Below, piece after piece: positions 22,905 through 33,192 of a DNA stretch of 64,000 nucleotides. This stretch comes from Linnemannia elongata. Its lineage: Eukaryota > Mortierellomycota > Mortierellomycetes > Mortierellales > Mortierellaceae. Each line of letters opens with the position of its first letter. The first letter of the stretch is position 1. The translations under genes were made by a program, and so were the position numbers. A model generated the notes under the pieces. It was not told where the DNA came from. It made no database searches and was given only the letters and a program-made list of their open reading frames with translations. The stretch covers positions 1,922,001 to 1,986,000 of the forward strand of contig JAXBDG010000010.1 in NCBI GenBank assembly GCA_036320915.1. Reading direction: 5' to 3'.

Positions 22905-24936
22905 ATGCAACGCCTCCCGCCAGAGGCTCTGCATCAAATCGGCCTCTACCTCGACCCTAGCTCCTGCCTCGCCTGTACCTCTGTCCTTCGCGATTGGAGA
23001 GATGCTTTCCTGCCGTCCTTCTGGCGTGTCGTCGATGGTCGTGAGCAACCTTGGAAGGCTCTCCTCAGTCTGTTCCCTACTTCCGAGTTGACAAGATTCT
23101 TTGTGGAGCACAAGCTCTGGATCCGTGACCTGGCCATCACTGATGTGTCTGTTCTGTACGCCGCACTTGGAGCTAACCTGACTGATCTGACGTCGCTCTC
23201 GCTTGTCTGTCGTCTCACGGATTACTCGGAACACGATCTAGATGTCCCTTTACCTGATGACCTGGGCGAGTTGGTTCCCCTGGCTGCGTTTTCTCCTTAT
23301 ATTCATCCAGGCTTTGACCGCACTCGGGTCTTCTGGCGACTCGTTCTGAGTAGCCCTGGATTACGTCGCCTGATAATCTCTATAAACTCGGATTTGATGG
23401 AGTTCGCGGATCTACACATGTCGTTGTCTTTGCCGCCTGCAACCGAATCCTTTTTGCATTCTGTCTTTACGAACTTGCATGCGGTCAGGCACTTGGAGGT
23501 TGGCCTGGGTGCGGACGACTATCTTCTCGCCAACCTAGCGACACAATTCCCCAGCCTCGAATCGTTTTCGTACTGGGGCTTAGATTTTGTCAAAAGTCAG
23601 TCTCTCACAACCTTGCCTCACCTTAACCTCCGCACTCTTACTCTCAGGACAGCAATCCGTCCTCGGCTGCAATCGGTCTTTACGGCATTTCCGGTCCTTG
23701 AGTCTTACGATAACGGGCACCGAATCTTATCAATGCGACAATGACGACAATTACGACAATTACGACAATTACGACAATGACGACAATTACGACAATGACG
23801 ACAATGACGACAATGACGGTAATGACGACAATGACGACGGCTTTAGTGACACCTGGGATCTCGCAGAGGAGGATGACCTCGAGGGGAACATTGTCTCGAC
23901 AAAAGGCGGATATCTGGAGCAGTCACACCTGCAAACTCTGGTTATCTGGGAGCTGTCTTTGATAGTGAATGCCAGAGTTCGCTGTCCTAGCGTCAGGACG
24001 CTCAAGTACGCCTCGACGGGTCTGTCCACCGCTGATTCCATTCAAAAAGCCTTGGTATTTTTTCCGGCGCTGGAGCATGTTGAATGTACGCGCACTCATT
24101 TGACGGAACCACCGGCACCTTTGCATCCTAGTGCTAAGACTACTACAGACTCATTGACGGCTTTATTCTCCTTCAGCTGGTATCGGCTTGCACGGAACCC
24201 CTTGATCCCACGGGTTTCTCATATCTCTACACTGATACTTTGGTGGATTGATGCTACGGTTTTAGAGGCAATCACATCGACTTGCGTAGGCCTCGTCTAC
24301 AGTCAATTCCATCTCAAGGAGAAGTGCTCGGCAGGATTGTGCCAGTTCCTGGCTACGTTCTCCCAGTTGAAGGAGTGCCTCGGCGACGGTCACTTGGTGC
24401 TGGCAGAGGATATTATCAGTGGCCCGAACTGGACTTGCATGGAGCTCGAGAAGTTGGATATTGAGGTTCAAGTCTTGTCTCGGCCGCCGACCTGGGCTGA
24501 CATGCGCATCTTGGACCAGATTCGACGATTTGGCAGATCTTCACATCGAAAGAAGACGAACGCGTTGAAACAACAGCAAGCATCGCATTCGGTCCAGAGG
24601 CAAGTCCACGCCAAATTGGCGCGACTCAGAAATCTCAAGCATATCAGCTTTGGACCTTGCTACATCATCAACTCAGAACCCTACCACGACGGAAATGCCT
24701 CAAGGTTTTCTCCGGATTGGAAGCGTGATAGGATCAAGTGTGGTCTCGACTTTACGCAGGAGTCTGGTTTCGCTCAGGTCGAATCCCTTCCCAGCCTCAA
24801 GAATATCGAGTTCCGCACGTTCTGCATTACTCGATCGGGCGCAGATTTGCAGCAGGAATGGTTGAAGGAGCGAAGGGACATGCTGGAGACCTGGCAGGAC
24901 CAGGTCTTTACTGTGGTGGCTCGCCGCCTCGCCTGA
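22905..24936 (+). CDS. F-box / LRR-like protein, reading frame interrupted near 23720
   Basis: The ATG at 22905 (context CAACCATGC) opens an F-box at residues 2-40 (LPPEALHQIGLYLDP, then LRDWRDAFLPSFW). LRR-like Leu-rich segments follow (LTSLSLVCRL, LRRLIISINS, LNLRTLTLRT). This frame stops at 23744. The continuation is in the +1 frame to 24936. It begins with an acidic Asp/Asn/Tyr repeat and then more LRR-like sequence ending VVARRLA. I see no good intron across the junction. The break coincides with a near-duplication of GAGTCTTACGATAACG / GAATCTTATCAATGCGACAAT, so a small insertion or a sequencing error is the likely cause. F-box proteins of this kind usually recruit substrates to SCF ubiquitin ligases. 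It could be a pseudogene or two separate short genes. Confidence 0.7.
23735..23838 (+). repeat. 9-bp tandem repeat (TACGACAAT / GACGACAAT) inside the F-box gene
   Basis: About ten copies of a 9-bp unit alternate between TACGACAAT and GACGACAAT. Read in the downstream frame they encode (Y/D)-D-N triplets, giving a very acidic linker. The unit is a multiple of three, so slippage inside the array would keep the frame. The frameshift therefore lies just upstream of the array. Confidence 0.9.
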
Positions 24937-26322
24937 TAGGGGTTAGACCCAGACCATCTAAAGCACTTCCGAATCTGTGCTCCTTTTCTTTCCTCGCTCC
25001 TTTTCTTTTCTTCCACACAGAGTCACTCTCATCGCTTCCTTTCTTCTGTTCTTTCTCTGCCTGCTCCAAAATTCTTTACTGCTATTCTCTCGCTATTCCC
25101 CTCTCATTTGCGTTGTCCTCTCGCGCTAAAAAAACACGAATTTACGCGTTCATCCCACTTCTTTCCCCCCCCCCCCCCCCCTTTTTTTTTTTCTTCGCTT
25201 CACTTTCATCGCAAATAAAAAAAAAAGCAAAAAAGCATCCACATGTTATGCCTTCAACTGCTTCGTAGAAAAGTATGTTTTCTTTGTGACAAATGCGTGA
25301 AGGGGCCATTATCGAAAGATTTACCATGTCACTGCAGTTTTTTGATTGAGGACAAGCTGGACCTGTATTTTCGTTGTACATCTGAGCGACTCGATCGTTT
25401 TTTGTTACACTATCACCTAGAGCGATGAGCTTGATTGCCTCCATATCTTTAATTTCGTGCCAAGGTCGCCTAAACTGAACGCAACAAAACTCCACCACCC
25501 AGAATGATGGCTGATCAATGTTGCTTACTCATATATTCGATGGTCCTTCATCAAACCATATTGCTGCTATAGTCAAGGCTATCGTGTATCGCAGGACTAG
25601 AAACAAAGACATAAATAAAGCAGCACGCGCCTACTTTAAACAAAGAAAGCCAGTATCCTCCTCCGCAAATAATACTTTACTTTGATATAGCCTTCCTTGG
25701 TACATTGGAGGCTCCGGATAACACCCTCTGATGTCTTTTGAATCGCAAACATCACCAACAGGTAAAAATCTATATGCCGTGGAGTTCTACTCAAATAAAA
25801 CCCCCCTCAGGCGAGAAAGAAAAACCGCGGAAAAGCAAAAGGCGATTGTTTAAACATGTGAAAAAAGAAACAGAGAATTGCTGTAAGGAGTGCGGAACAA
25901 AAATGAATCATTGCTTCTCCATTTTACAGCCTAGAGAAAAAGTGGGTGAGTTCCTTCAGTATCTTTTTTTTTTCTATCCGCCATCATCTTCCATGACTGA
26001 AAGAAAATCAACGGTCCGGGGGGGGGGGGGGGGTTGTAATAATAGGAGAGACAAACATACTCTGTGTAAATATATTACTAAAAGTCGGCAGCTATGGAGG
26101 ATTGTTCAAAAGGGGTGCCCTTGTGGTCTTGTGCGGAGGCTGATGGGGATTGGGGTGATGTATCCTCGCTTGATAGATGGTGGCAATACGTGCTGCAAAA
26201 GAGAAAGGAAATGACATCGCAGCTCAGCATTCAGAGATAGCATCGCTACGCAAAAGACAAGTCTTAATGGAATCGATATCCGAAATGAGATAACCACTGG
26301 TCAAAGTAGAGTCGCAGGCATA
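24937..26322. other. intergenic region
   Basis: No gene seen. Homopolymer runs stand out: a C16/T10 junction at about 25167-25192 and a G16 run at about 26019-26034. Some short frames exist (25243-25428 plus, 25738-26214 plus), without recognisable domains. Confidence 0.5.
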
Positions 26323-26583
26323 CTATGCAGTGTTACCGCTTCTCGCTGAAGAATCCCTTGAAATAAGATCTACAGAATTCTTTCTGGCAAGAGCTGCGCT
26401 TCTGAACAATATCAATGCGTAACCGGCGGCAACAGGTGCAGGAGTATTAACTCCAATATTGTCATTGATAAGCTGCTCCCTGTCACCTTGAGCGACCTTG
26501 GAAAGGGTGTTGCATACCGAACCAGCAGCACTTAAAAGCGTGGGCATGATAACCAGGGCACACCTGAGGAGCTTGATCATCAT
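26323..26583 (-). CDS. possible small secreted or membrane protein (86 aa)
   Basis: The open frame starts at a double Met (26583) with a hydrophobic N-terminus (MMIKLLRCALVIMPTLLSAAG) that would serve as a signal peptide or anchor. A second hydrophobic stretch (AAGYALILFRSAALA) lies near residues 53-67. I do not recognise the family. No clear promoter or intron is visible. The region is otherwise gene-poor, so chance is a real alternative. Confidence 0.25.
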   Translation of the reverse strand: MMIKLLRCALVIMPTLLSAAGSVCNTLSKVAQGDREQLINDNIGVNTPAPVAAGYALILFRSAALARKNSVDLISRDSSARSGNTA

Positions 26584-27115
26584 GTTTGCAAGTCAAATAT
26601 TTTTTATGCTAGAAGCAGAGGTGGCAACTTGACTGCTACAGTGAGTATGTTGTGGAGACGGGTTCTGGCTTTGATGGACGCATCAAAATTGGTCAGATTT
26701 TTTTTAAAACATGGTTTGCTACCCCATAAATTCGCACTGTATACGTCTCTTCCTCGATTGGCCATACATGAGTCTGGCCAGATGCGTGCGTAGTTTTTAC
26801 AGATATTGTGAGCGTTGCCGTGAGAACTGTTGAGAGCAACTGAGGGACTGTTGTGAGGGTTATACGAGGGAGTTTGTTGGTTTGGCAGCTCTTTCGATGG
26901 GACTTGTAGAAGTTGTTGTGAATGTTACGAATGCCGGCTCGAGGCTGAAGCAGATGCGTGTCGGTGCAAGGTACATTGGTAGGTGCAACTTCCTTTCATA
27001 TTTCAGGGTCAAAGGGTGCCGAGATAAGATCAAGGGATGCAAGGAAAGAACAGGAGAAACATCGAAAGATGTTGGGAAGAGGTCAAGGGCAGAAGGAGAG
27101 GGACAAGAAAACGTC

Positions 27116-27567
27116 AAGGGGTGCTGGCATGAGTAGTAAGCGATGTGGAAAAGATCAAAGGATGCCGGCATGAATAGCAAGGGATACTACAAAAAAAAAG
27201 ATTAAGGGATGAGGGAAAAAATCAAGAAAGGTGGAAAAAAAAGGGGGATTGTTAAGAAAAACTAAGGGATGCTGGCAGAGGTCAACACTACCATTTGATC
27301 GTAGAAAAATCGAACACGCTAGGAAATTTCTGGTACGCGACACCTACCCAAATCTCCTCAGAAAACTTGAAGGGATGCTGGCATGAGTAGTAAGCGATGT
27401 GGAAAAGTTCAAAGGATGCCGGCATGAATAGCAAGGGATACTACAAAAAAACGATTAAGGATGAGGGAAAAAATCAGGGAGGATGGAAAAAAAAGGAAGG
27501 GGGTGGTTAAAAATAAACTAAGGGATGCCGGTAGAGGTCAACAATCTCATTGGATCGTAGAAAAATC
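27116..27567. repeat. two direct copies of a ~197-bp repeat
   Basis: Copy 1 runs about 27116-27312 and copy 2 about 27371-27567, period about 255 bp. Both carry CTGGCATGAGTAGTAAGCG, GATGCCGGCATGAATAGCAA, a purine-rich middle and end in GATCGTAGAAAAATCG. Within each copy the phrase AAGGGATGCYGGC recurs. Degenerate relatives continue upstream at about 27005-27115. Similar phrases (GATCAAGGG) occur near 48200-48280, so it may be a dispersed family. Confidence 0.85.
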
Positions 27568-27764
27568 GTGGCAGCCAAGCGTTCAAAGCGACGCTGATTT
27601 TTGATCCTTCAACGTCGGGTCAGAGAAAAGATGACGGGGCGTGCACATAGGTCTCTAGTGATGAAAACAGATAAGGAAAAAAGGGGGCAGAGATCGCTTC
27701 GAAGTTTCTTGATCACATACTGTACTCTAAGGGGAATGATAGAGGAGCATATTTTCTCCCTTCG

Positions 27765-27771
27765 TATAAAT
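27765..27771 (+). promoter_or_regulatory. candidate TATA box (TATAAAT)
   Basis: TATAAAT preceded by TTCG, about 340 nt upstream of the ATG at 28109. A second A/T-rich candidate (TATAAAAAAA) lies near 27959. Which one is used cannot be decided from sequence. Confidence 0.35.
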
Positions 27772-28108
27772 CTCTCGTTTCTCGTCCACTCTCCCTTGTC
27801 TTGTTGCAATCACGGACTATCAATAAAAACCCCGACTTTTTCTCACCGATTTCTGACCCGACACCCATCCTGAGATTTCACACATACATACGCACTAACA
27901 CATACACACACTCCACATTCATTTATATCCATATTCTGTAACATCCTCCACCATCAATGTATAAAAAAATTCTCTGACCTCTCTCTTCCTCATCAGAACC
28001 ATCTTCAACACAAAAGAACACATTGTGAGCACTGCTCAGCCCGATTCCATCAGAGTCCCAGTTTTAGACACTGACATTTCAAAGTGACCAATTGATCATC
28101 TAGAAAAC

Positions 28109-29428
28109 ATGCTCATGTACACCACGCCGAAAACTTCCTGGGAGTTGTTGGAACACGGCATGGATCCGCGACTCGGCCCGGTTTCCCGTGAATACGGGCT
28201 CATGTTTGACCCGAGAGCCATGGGCGAAGCCCGCGTCGTCTTGCCGGATTCGTGGCTGTGCCTTTGGAAGGAACTACCAAAGCGCTTCATTAACAAGGAG
28301 CTCAGCGGTATGTTCATTCACGAGTTGGAAAAACTGAATGTCGACGCCATTCACGCAGAGTGCTGCGACGATCCGTTGTCCTTTATTAAGACCAAGAGCA
28401 TCATCTTTGGCATTGCGCAGGCTTGCATCAGCTTCGACCGTGTGATCGCAAAGGAAATGCCAGAACCAGAGCCGCTTCCTTATCAGGTGCAGAGCGCGAT
28501 GAACCGCTTTGCTGAGCTCTGCCTTTGTCCGGACTACTGCTCTCTTGCGGACATGAGCCTCACGGCATCTATCTTGGTGAACGACAACGCTGACCTACTC
28601 AACTGCACGTTCGACGACTTCAAGTTGATTTGCCCAGTCAACAATGCGCCTACCTACGAAGAGCAGGCGAGGAACGACCTGGAACCCGCACGCATCCGAG
28701 GCCAAGCTGAGAACCGATTCAACAACACACCCGCGATGATGGAGTATCGCGTCAGCGACTTGGTTGACATCGTCACCAACACCCAGCGCGCTATCTACGA
28801 TTATCAAATATCGTCGTCGATTAAGGAGCAGGACAGGCTGATCGTCGAGATATTACATCAAATCGCACGAGCTAAGGCATCGCTCAAGCGACTGTACAAG
28901 GGCTTTGCGTTGCTCTCCCGGAAGACCGTTGATCCAGTCGTCTGGCATCGCGATATTGTCACGTACACGTCGGGTTACGGCGGCCATTTCGGGCTCTCTG
29001 GGTCGCAAGCTCCATGTGTTCACCTGATTGATGCCTTCCTCGGCAGAAAGACGTTTGCCACAGAGCTGGGCAAGACATCACTCAAAGCATTCCAGCAGGT
29101 CCAATATAACCACCAATGCTTCATCTTGAGCGTTGCAAACGGCCCGCAGTTGCGGAGGTTCGCTGAAGAATGCTCGGCGCAGCGCACCGACCACCCTGTC
29201 GCCACGGCGTTCAACGATCTTGTTGACTCCTATACCAAAGGTTTTCTGGCTATGCACAAAGGCCGCGCTGTCGAGTTCGCCAAGGCTGGATTCGTCGAGG
29301 CTGGCCCACGAGAGTTCTCCGGCAAAACCAAGTACGAATGTTCCACTCCCGAAAACGTTGTCAGGAAGCTGAAATACTTCTTTGACGAAGCGACCAAAGA
29401 GCGCAATCAGCTCAAGCTGGGTAAATGA
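28109..29428 (+). CDS. IDO/TDO-superfamily haem protein, PrnB-like (putative)
   Basis: An intronless 439-residue frame with even codon use and higher GC than its surroundings. The C-terminal half carries two marks of the indoleamine/tryptophan dioxygenase fold as seen in the PrnB branch (pyrrolnitrin biosynthesis). One is a Gly-rich GGHFGLSGSQAPCVHLIDAF segment near residues 290-309. The other, further on, is a helix with a single His followed by basic and hydrophobic residues (GFLAMHKGRAVEFAKAGF, His near 383) that would be the proximal haem ligand. The length fits the superfamily. The substrate cannot be told; an indole or tryptophan derivative is the family expectation. ATG 28109 is the first in frame, with another Met two codons later. 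It stands alone between repeat-rich stretches, with no pathway neighbours. The gene is certain; the family call is moderate. Confidence 0.6.
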   Translation: MLMYTTPKTSWELLEHGMDPRLGPVSREYGLMFDPRAMGEARVVLPDSWLCLWKELPKRFINKELSGMFIHELEKLNVDAIHAECCDDPLSFIKTKSIIFGIAQACISFDRVIAKEMPEPEPLPYQVQSAMNRFAELCLCPDYCSLADMSLTASILVNDNADLLNCTFDDFKLICPVNNAPTYEEQARNDLEPARIRGQAENRFNNTPAMMEYRVSDLVDIVTNTQRAIYDYQISSSIKEQDRLIVEILHQIARAKASLKRLYKGFALLSRKTVDPVVWHRDIVTYTSGYGGHFGLSGSQAPCVHLIDAFLGRKTFATELGKTSLKAFQQVQYNHQCFILSVANGPQLRRFAEECSAQRTDHPVATAFNDLVDSYTKGFLAMHKGRAVEFAKAGFVEAGPREFSGKTKYECSTPENVVRKLKYFFDEATKERNQLKLGK

Positions 29429-29577
29429 GGGTTGGGCAGTGGATTGTTACGAACGCAGGCGGGAGTCTGCTGTCATAGAAATGGGCATTTTCAATCGAAA
29501 CTCGATTGTTGAGCTAGGGCGGTAGCTTAAGTCACAATAAAAAGTAATTAGTGTATCCTACACATGCAAGTCTCGCA

Positions 29578-29781
29578 TGCTCTAACATTCTTAAAAAACT
29601 CTTAGATGCTCTAAAGCTCCAACACTCTTATGCTTTTTTTTTTTAATCTTTTTTTTTTTTTTTTTTTTTTTTTTTGGATGAAGTTATTTGCACAGGGCTG
29701 TGAAACGTTATTTGCACACCCTGTCGGAATAAGAAAAATAATTAAAGATTTTTTGGTTTCACATGGTGTGTCGTCTTTGAC

Positions 29782-29826
<45 letters not shown>

Positions 29827-29945
29827 GAACGTCAGAGTTTTAATCCGAAAACGACAGTCTAAGTGTAGATCATGCGAGCACGGTATTCTAAGTCGCTATA
29901 GCAAAGCAGAATAGATAAAGCTCTAACACTCTTATACCTCTTTTG
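29578..29945. repeat. poly(T)-tailed repeat segment flanked by short direct repeats
   Basis: Two long T runs (about 29650-29676 and 29788-29825) bracket about 110 bp. A phrase, AAAGCTC(C/T)AACACTCTTAT, occurs just before the first T run (about 29611) and again after the segment (about 29917). A third relative, GCTCTAACATTCTTA, is at 29580. On the minus strand this reads as a short unit ending in poly(A), flanked by near-repeats, which is what a SINE-like retroposon with target-site duplications would look like. The identity is uncertain. Confidence 0.4.
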
Positions 29946-30219
29946 CAGCGATAACTATCGCGAGGGAAGCTATGATGGGAGTGAAGGAAAAAGAAGAGAG
30001 AAATGACGAGAGAGGAGATAATAGTGCAAGTGAAGAATCCAATAAGGAGAATATTTTCCGGAGCTGTCAAGTGAGGCGAACGACAAAAAAAAGAGCAACG
30101 CCTTATCTTGGTGTGGGATTATGAATAAGAGTGTACAATTTGTGGCATCAATTTGAGGAACACAATGAGTTACTAATGAATAAAAGCAACACCACGCCTA
30201 GTTAGTAGAATGTACCAGG

Positions 30220-31324
30220 CATTAATACAACTATCCAACAAAGCCGGGAAATTTGCGCCACTTGCGGGAAAACATCACACCTCGCAAAGCAAACCGCCAG
30301 TATCCCTCCAACAAAATTCACGATGTACCAATCGCGTGGCGGCCATTCACACAGAATTTCATTTGCGGACCAAACGTTGACGAGAAAGATATGAGCCATA
30401 ACATACAAGCAATGCCAGAGTGCCCACACTGCCACGCTTTAATATGGATACAAGAATACTCAGCCGGCTCAAGGACCAAACCAGTCTTCTCGAAATGTTG
30501 CAGCAAAGTATAAATCATCCACCCAGAAATCATGCCTAACAACAAAATCATGGATCTATGGTGATGCAAAACACTCTATTGCTACATCAAAAATACAACT
30601 CAGCAGTGGCATTCGCCTCCATGCGATGCAATCTGGACCGCACTCTTGCCGACAGTCAGGGCACATTCATTTTTCGCACTAGCGGACAAATTATAGCACA
30701 CTGGACGATAATGGTCTCCTACAACATACCATTGCACTCAAATGCGGTCATCCAATTATCCTTTACACAACGTTTCAACAAAAGAAGGAATGTGCAATAG
30801 TAACAAAACTCGGCGAATACATTATAGAAGCAAAGGTCATTGTAGGATCATTCGCCGACAACGATTCTCTCCTCACAAGTATTTCGCTCTCCTCAAACCA
30901 AGACGACACTACGCTAATTAAATTCACGCCCTCTCAATTTCTTATCCGACCTGCTTTCACACTTAGCATCAACAAGGCGCAAGGACATCCACTAGCAACA
31001 CAGGTATCTATCTACACCAGCCTGTATTTTCAAATGGGCAGCTTTATGTTGCACTATCAAGATGTTCAAACCTTGGTAACCTAAAAGTCTTTACCCCTAA
31101 CGCTCCAACAACGCTTCAACCTTCAAACACGCCTACAACACCCTGTAGACAGCCAAAGGACATTACACCAGAAAAAATAGGTTTCAAATCAGCACTTAAA
31201 CCAGCGCCAACTCAATCGAACGAATCCGTTCATTGTTTACTTTGTACAGTACACTTCCAGTAGTAAATAGACACAACAATGCAACCCCCAAACGAAGAGA
31301 ACAATTTAAGTGGCACCGCCCTAG
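30220..31324 (+). mobile_element. decayed Helitron, copy A (internal deletion derivative)
   Basis: 30253-30513 reads like the N-terminal part of a fungal Helitron helicase protein, with a zinc-binding CPHC ... CC pattern (PECPHCHALIWIQEY, then FSKCCSKV). In the next frame, 30580-30690, YNSAVAFASM and FIFRTSGQI match the following conserved block. The middle of the protein (Rep and most of the helicase) is missing. From about 30930 the sequence jumps to the extreme C-terminus of a PIF1-type helicase (RPAFTLSINKAQGHPLA). Stops and frame changes are present. The 3' end CCCTAG followed by T (31321-31324) agrees with a Helitron CTRR terminus and is shared with copy B. Confidence 0.75.
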
Positions 31325-31577
31325 TATATCAAGCGGGATTTTTTTAGGGGATATTCTTCTGTATTAAACACTTGAAAGTTGTCTTTCCAATAATTCGATC
31401 CTTAATTTTCTTTCACGGATCATTAATTTTCTTTCAAGGATCATGTCTTTCCAGCAACAGAAGTATGCGATTGTCCATAAAACCGTGCATCCTGCAAGCA
31501 AAATCACGGGTACCATCCAAAGTTTAAACTCAAACATATTATATCACTTAATATCGCAAAATATGCAGTCGATGGCA

Positions 31578-31805
31578 GAGAGTAGACGATGGCAGGGTAG
31601 TCGAGGGCGGAGGGCAGTCGAGGGCAGATGGCAGATGATGACAGAGGGCAGACGATGCAGAGGGCAGACGATGCAGAGGGCAGTCGAGGGCAGAGGGCAA
31701 TCGATGCAGAGGGCAGTCGAGGGCAGATGGCAGACGAGGGCAGATTAGTCGAGGGCAGATTAGTCGAGGGCAGATTAGTCGATGGCAGATTAGTCGATGG
31801 TAGAG
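31578..31805. repeat. minisatellite, unit about AGTCGAGGGCAGA
   Basis: A degenerate array of 13-16-bp units (GTCGAGGGCAGAT, GATGCAGAGGGCAG, TTAGTCGAGGGCAGA). It opens frames on both strands (for example an 181-residue frame on the minus strand) that merely translate the repeat. It lies between the two Helitron remnants. Confidence 0.9.
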
Positions 31806-32278
31806 AGCAGAGGGTAAATGGCATGAAGGGGGGGTTTTTTTTTTTAAGAAGGGAAAAGATGTTATTGTGGCTTAATCGGCTTTGATGGTTATTCTGTGCC
31901 ATGGTGCTGCTAATTTCATAGTATGGTGTGGATAATATCATTGGTGGATTGTGTGCGTTGGTGTAGAAAGAGAACGGTATTAGCGGTTGAAATGCCGAAG
32001 AGGAGTGAAGGATAGAGTTAAAAAGTTGCATCCAGGAAATTGGGCTCATTACGTATCAAAACCCATAAGAGCATTCACCAGGGCTGGAAAAAAGGAACAC
32101 GAATTTCATCTTTCCGCACGTGCTAGAAGAAAGGCAGGCCTGAGCTGTTTGTCAATCCAGCGCACTCCTTTAGCAAAACCAGCGCACACCACACGACCTT
32201 ACCATCTTTCCGTCTTTCTGTTTGCAATAAAGATACCTTTTCGTCTAGCAGGATGCACCAACCTTCAATCCTGACACA

Positions 32279-33100
32279 ATGAGCGACAAAGCAATCTTAT
32301 GCCCATTGAACGTTGACGTTAACAGAATCAGTCATCTTGCCACCAACATGTTCTATTCAGATCATCAAAAAACATACACTAGCATCAACAACACCGATAT
32401 CAACCCCGACGATGCGGTGCATGTTACACCTGAGTACCTTAGCACACTGGATGACAATGGCCTCCCGCCGCATATTATTACACTCAAAATAGGTCAGCCA
32501 ATCATCATTTTACACAGCATCAACACAATGAGAAATGTGCAATGGTACACAACTACAAGTAACAAAACTCGACAAATACATTATAAAGGAAAGATCATGG
32601 CAGAGCCATTCACGAACAACATCGTTCTCATTCCATGAATTTTACTCTCTTCAAAAGATGACAGCACCGTATAAGTTGAATTCACATGCATGCAATTTCC
32701 TATCCGACCTACTTTCGCGCTTGATATCAACAAGACGCAAGAACAAAACACTAACAACAACAAATGTCTGTCTACACCAACTTGCGTTTTTACATGGCAA
32801 CTTGTTGCACTATCAAGATGTTCAAACGCTGAAAACTTAAAAGCCCTTATCCTTAACGCTCCCACAATGTTTCGACCTTCAAACATGCCAACAATACCCT
32901 TATAATAGCCAAAAGAACATTACACCAGAAACATAATTTTCAAGGCAGCATTTTAACCAGCACCAATTCCATTGGACAAACATAACGTAAACCGTTCGCT
33001 GTTTACATTGTACATTACACTTCCAGTAATAAATAGACACAACAGTGCAAAAAAAATAAAAAAAACTACGAAGAGAACAATTCAAGGGGCATAATCCTAG
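32279..33100 (+). mobile_element. decayed Helitron, copy B (PIF1 helicase C-terminal part)
   Basis: 32279-32637 reads as the C-terminal helicase part of Helitron/PIF1 proteins: SDKAILCPLNVDVNRI, then DDAVHVTPEYL, then GLPPHIITLKIGQPIIILHS. After a stop and frame changes, 32690-32860 gives RPTFALDINKTQEQ and FTWQLVALSRCSNAENLKAL, the usual final block. The tail 32880-33100 aligns with copy A (31105-31324), including CAGTAATAAATAGACACAAC, and ends in CCTAG before T. The 5' end is not identified. Confidence 0.75.
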
Positions 33101-33192
33101 TACGTAGAAGGTGAGAGTCGAGTCGTAGAGGTTCATAGGTAGTGAAGAGCTGTTAAGATATATTATTATCTAATAAAGAACTCATGGCGGAG

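Noticed and set aside
31504..32049. 181-codon minus-strand frame
   Set aside because: Most of it is the minisatellite read as repeated SLPSTNLPSTN-like peptides.
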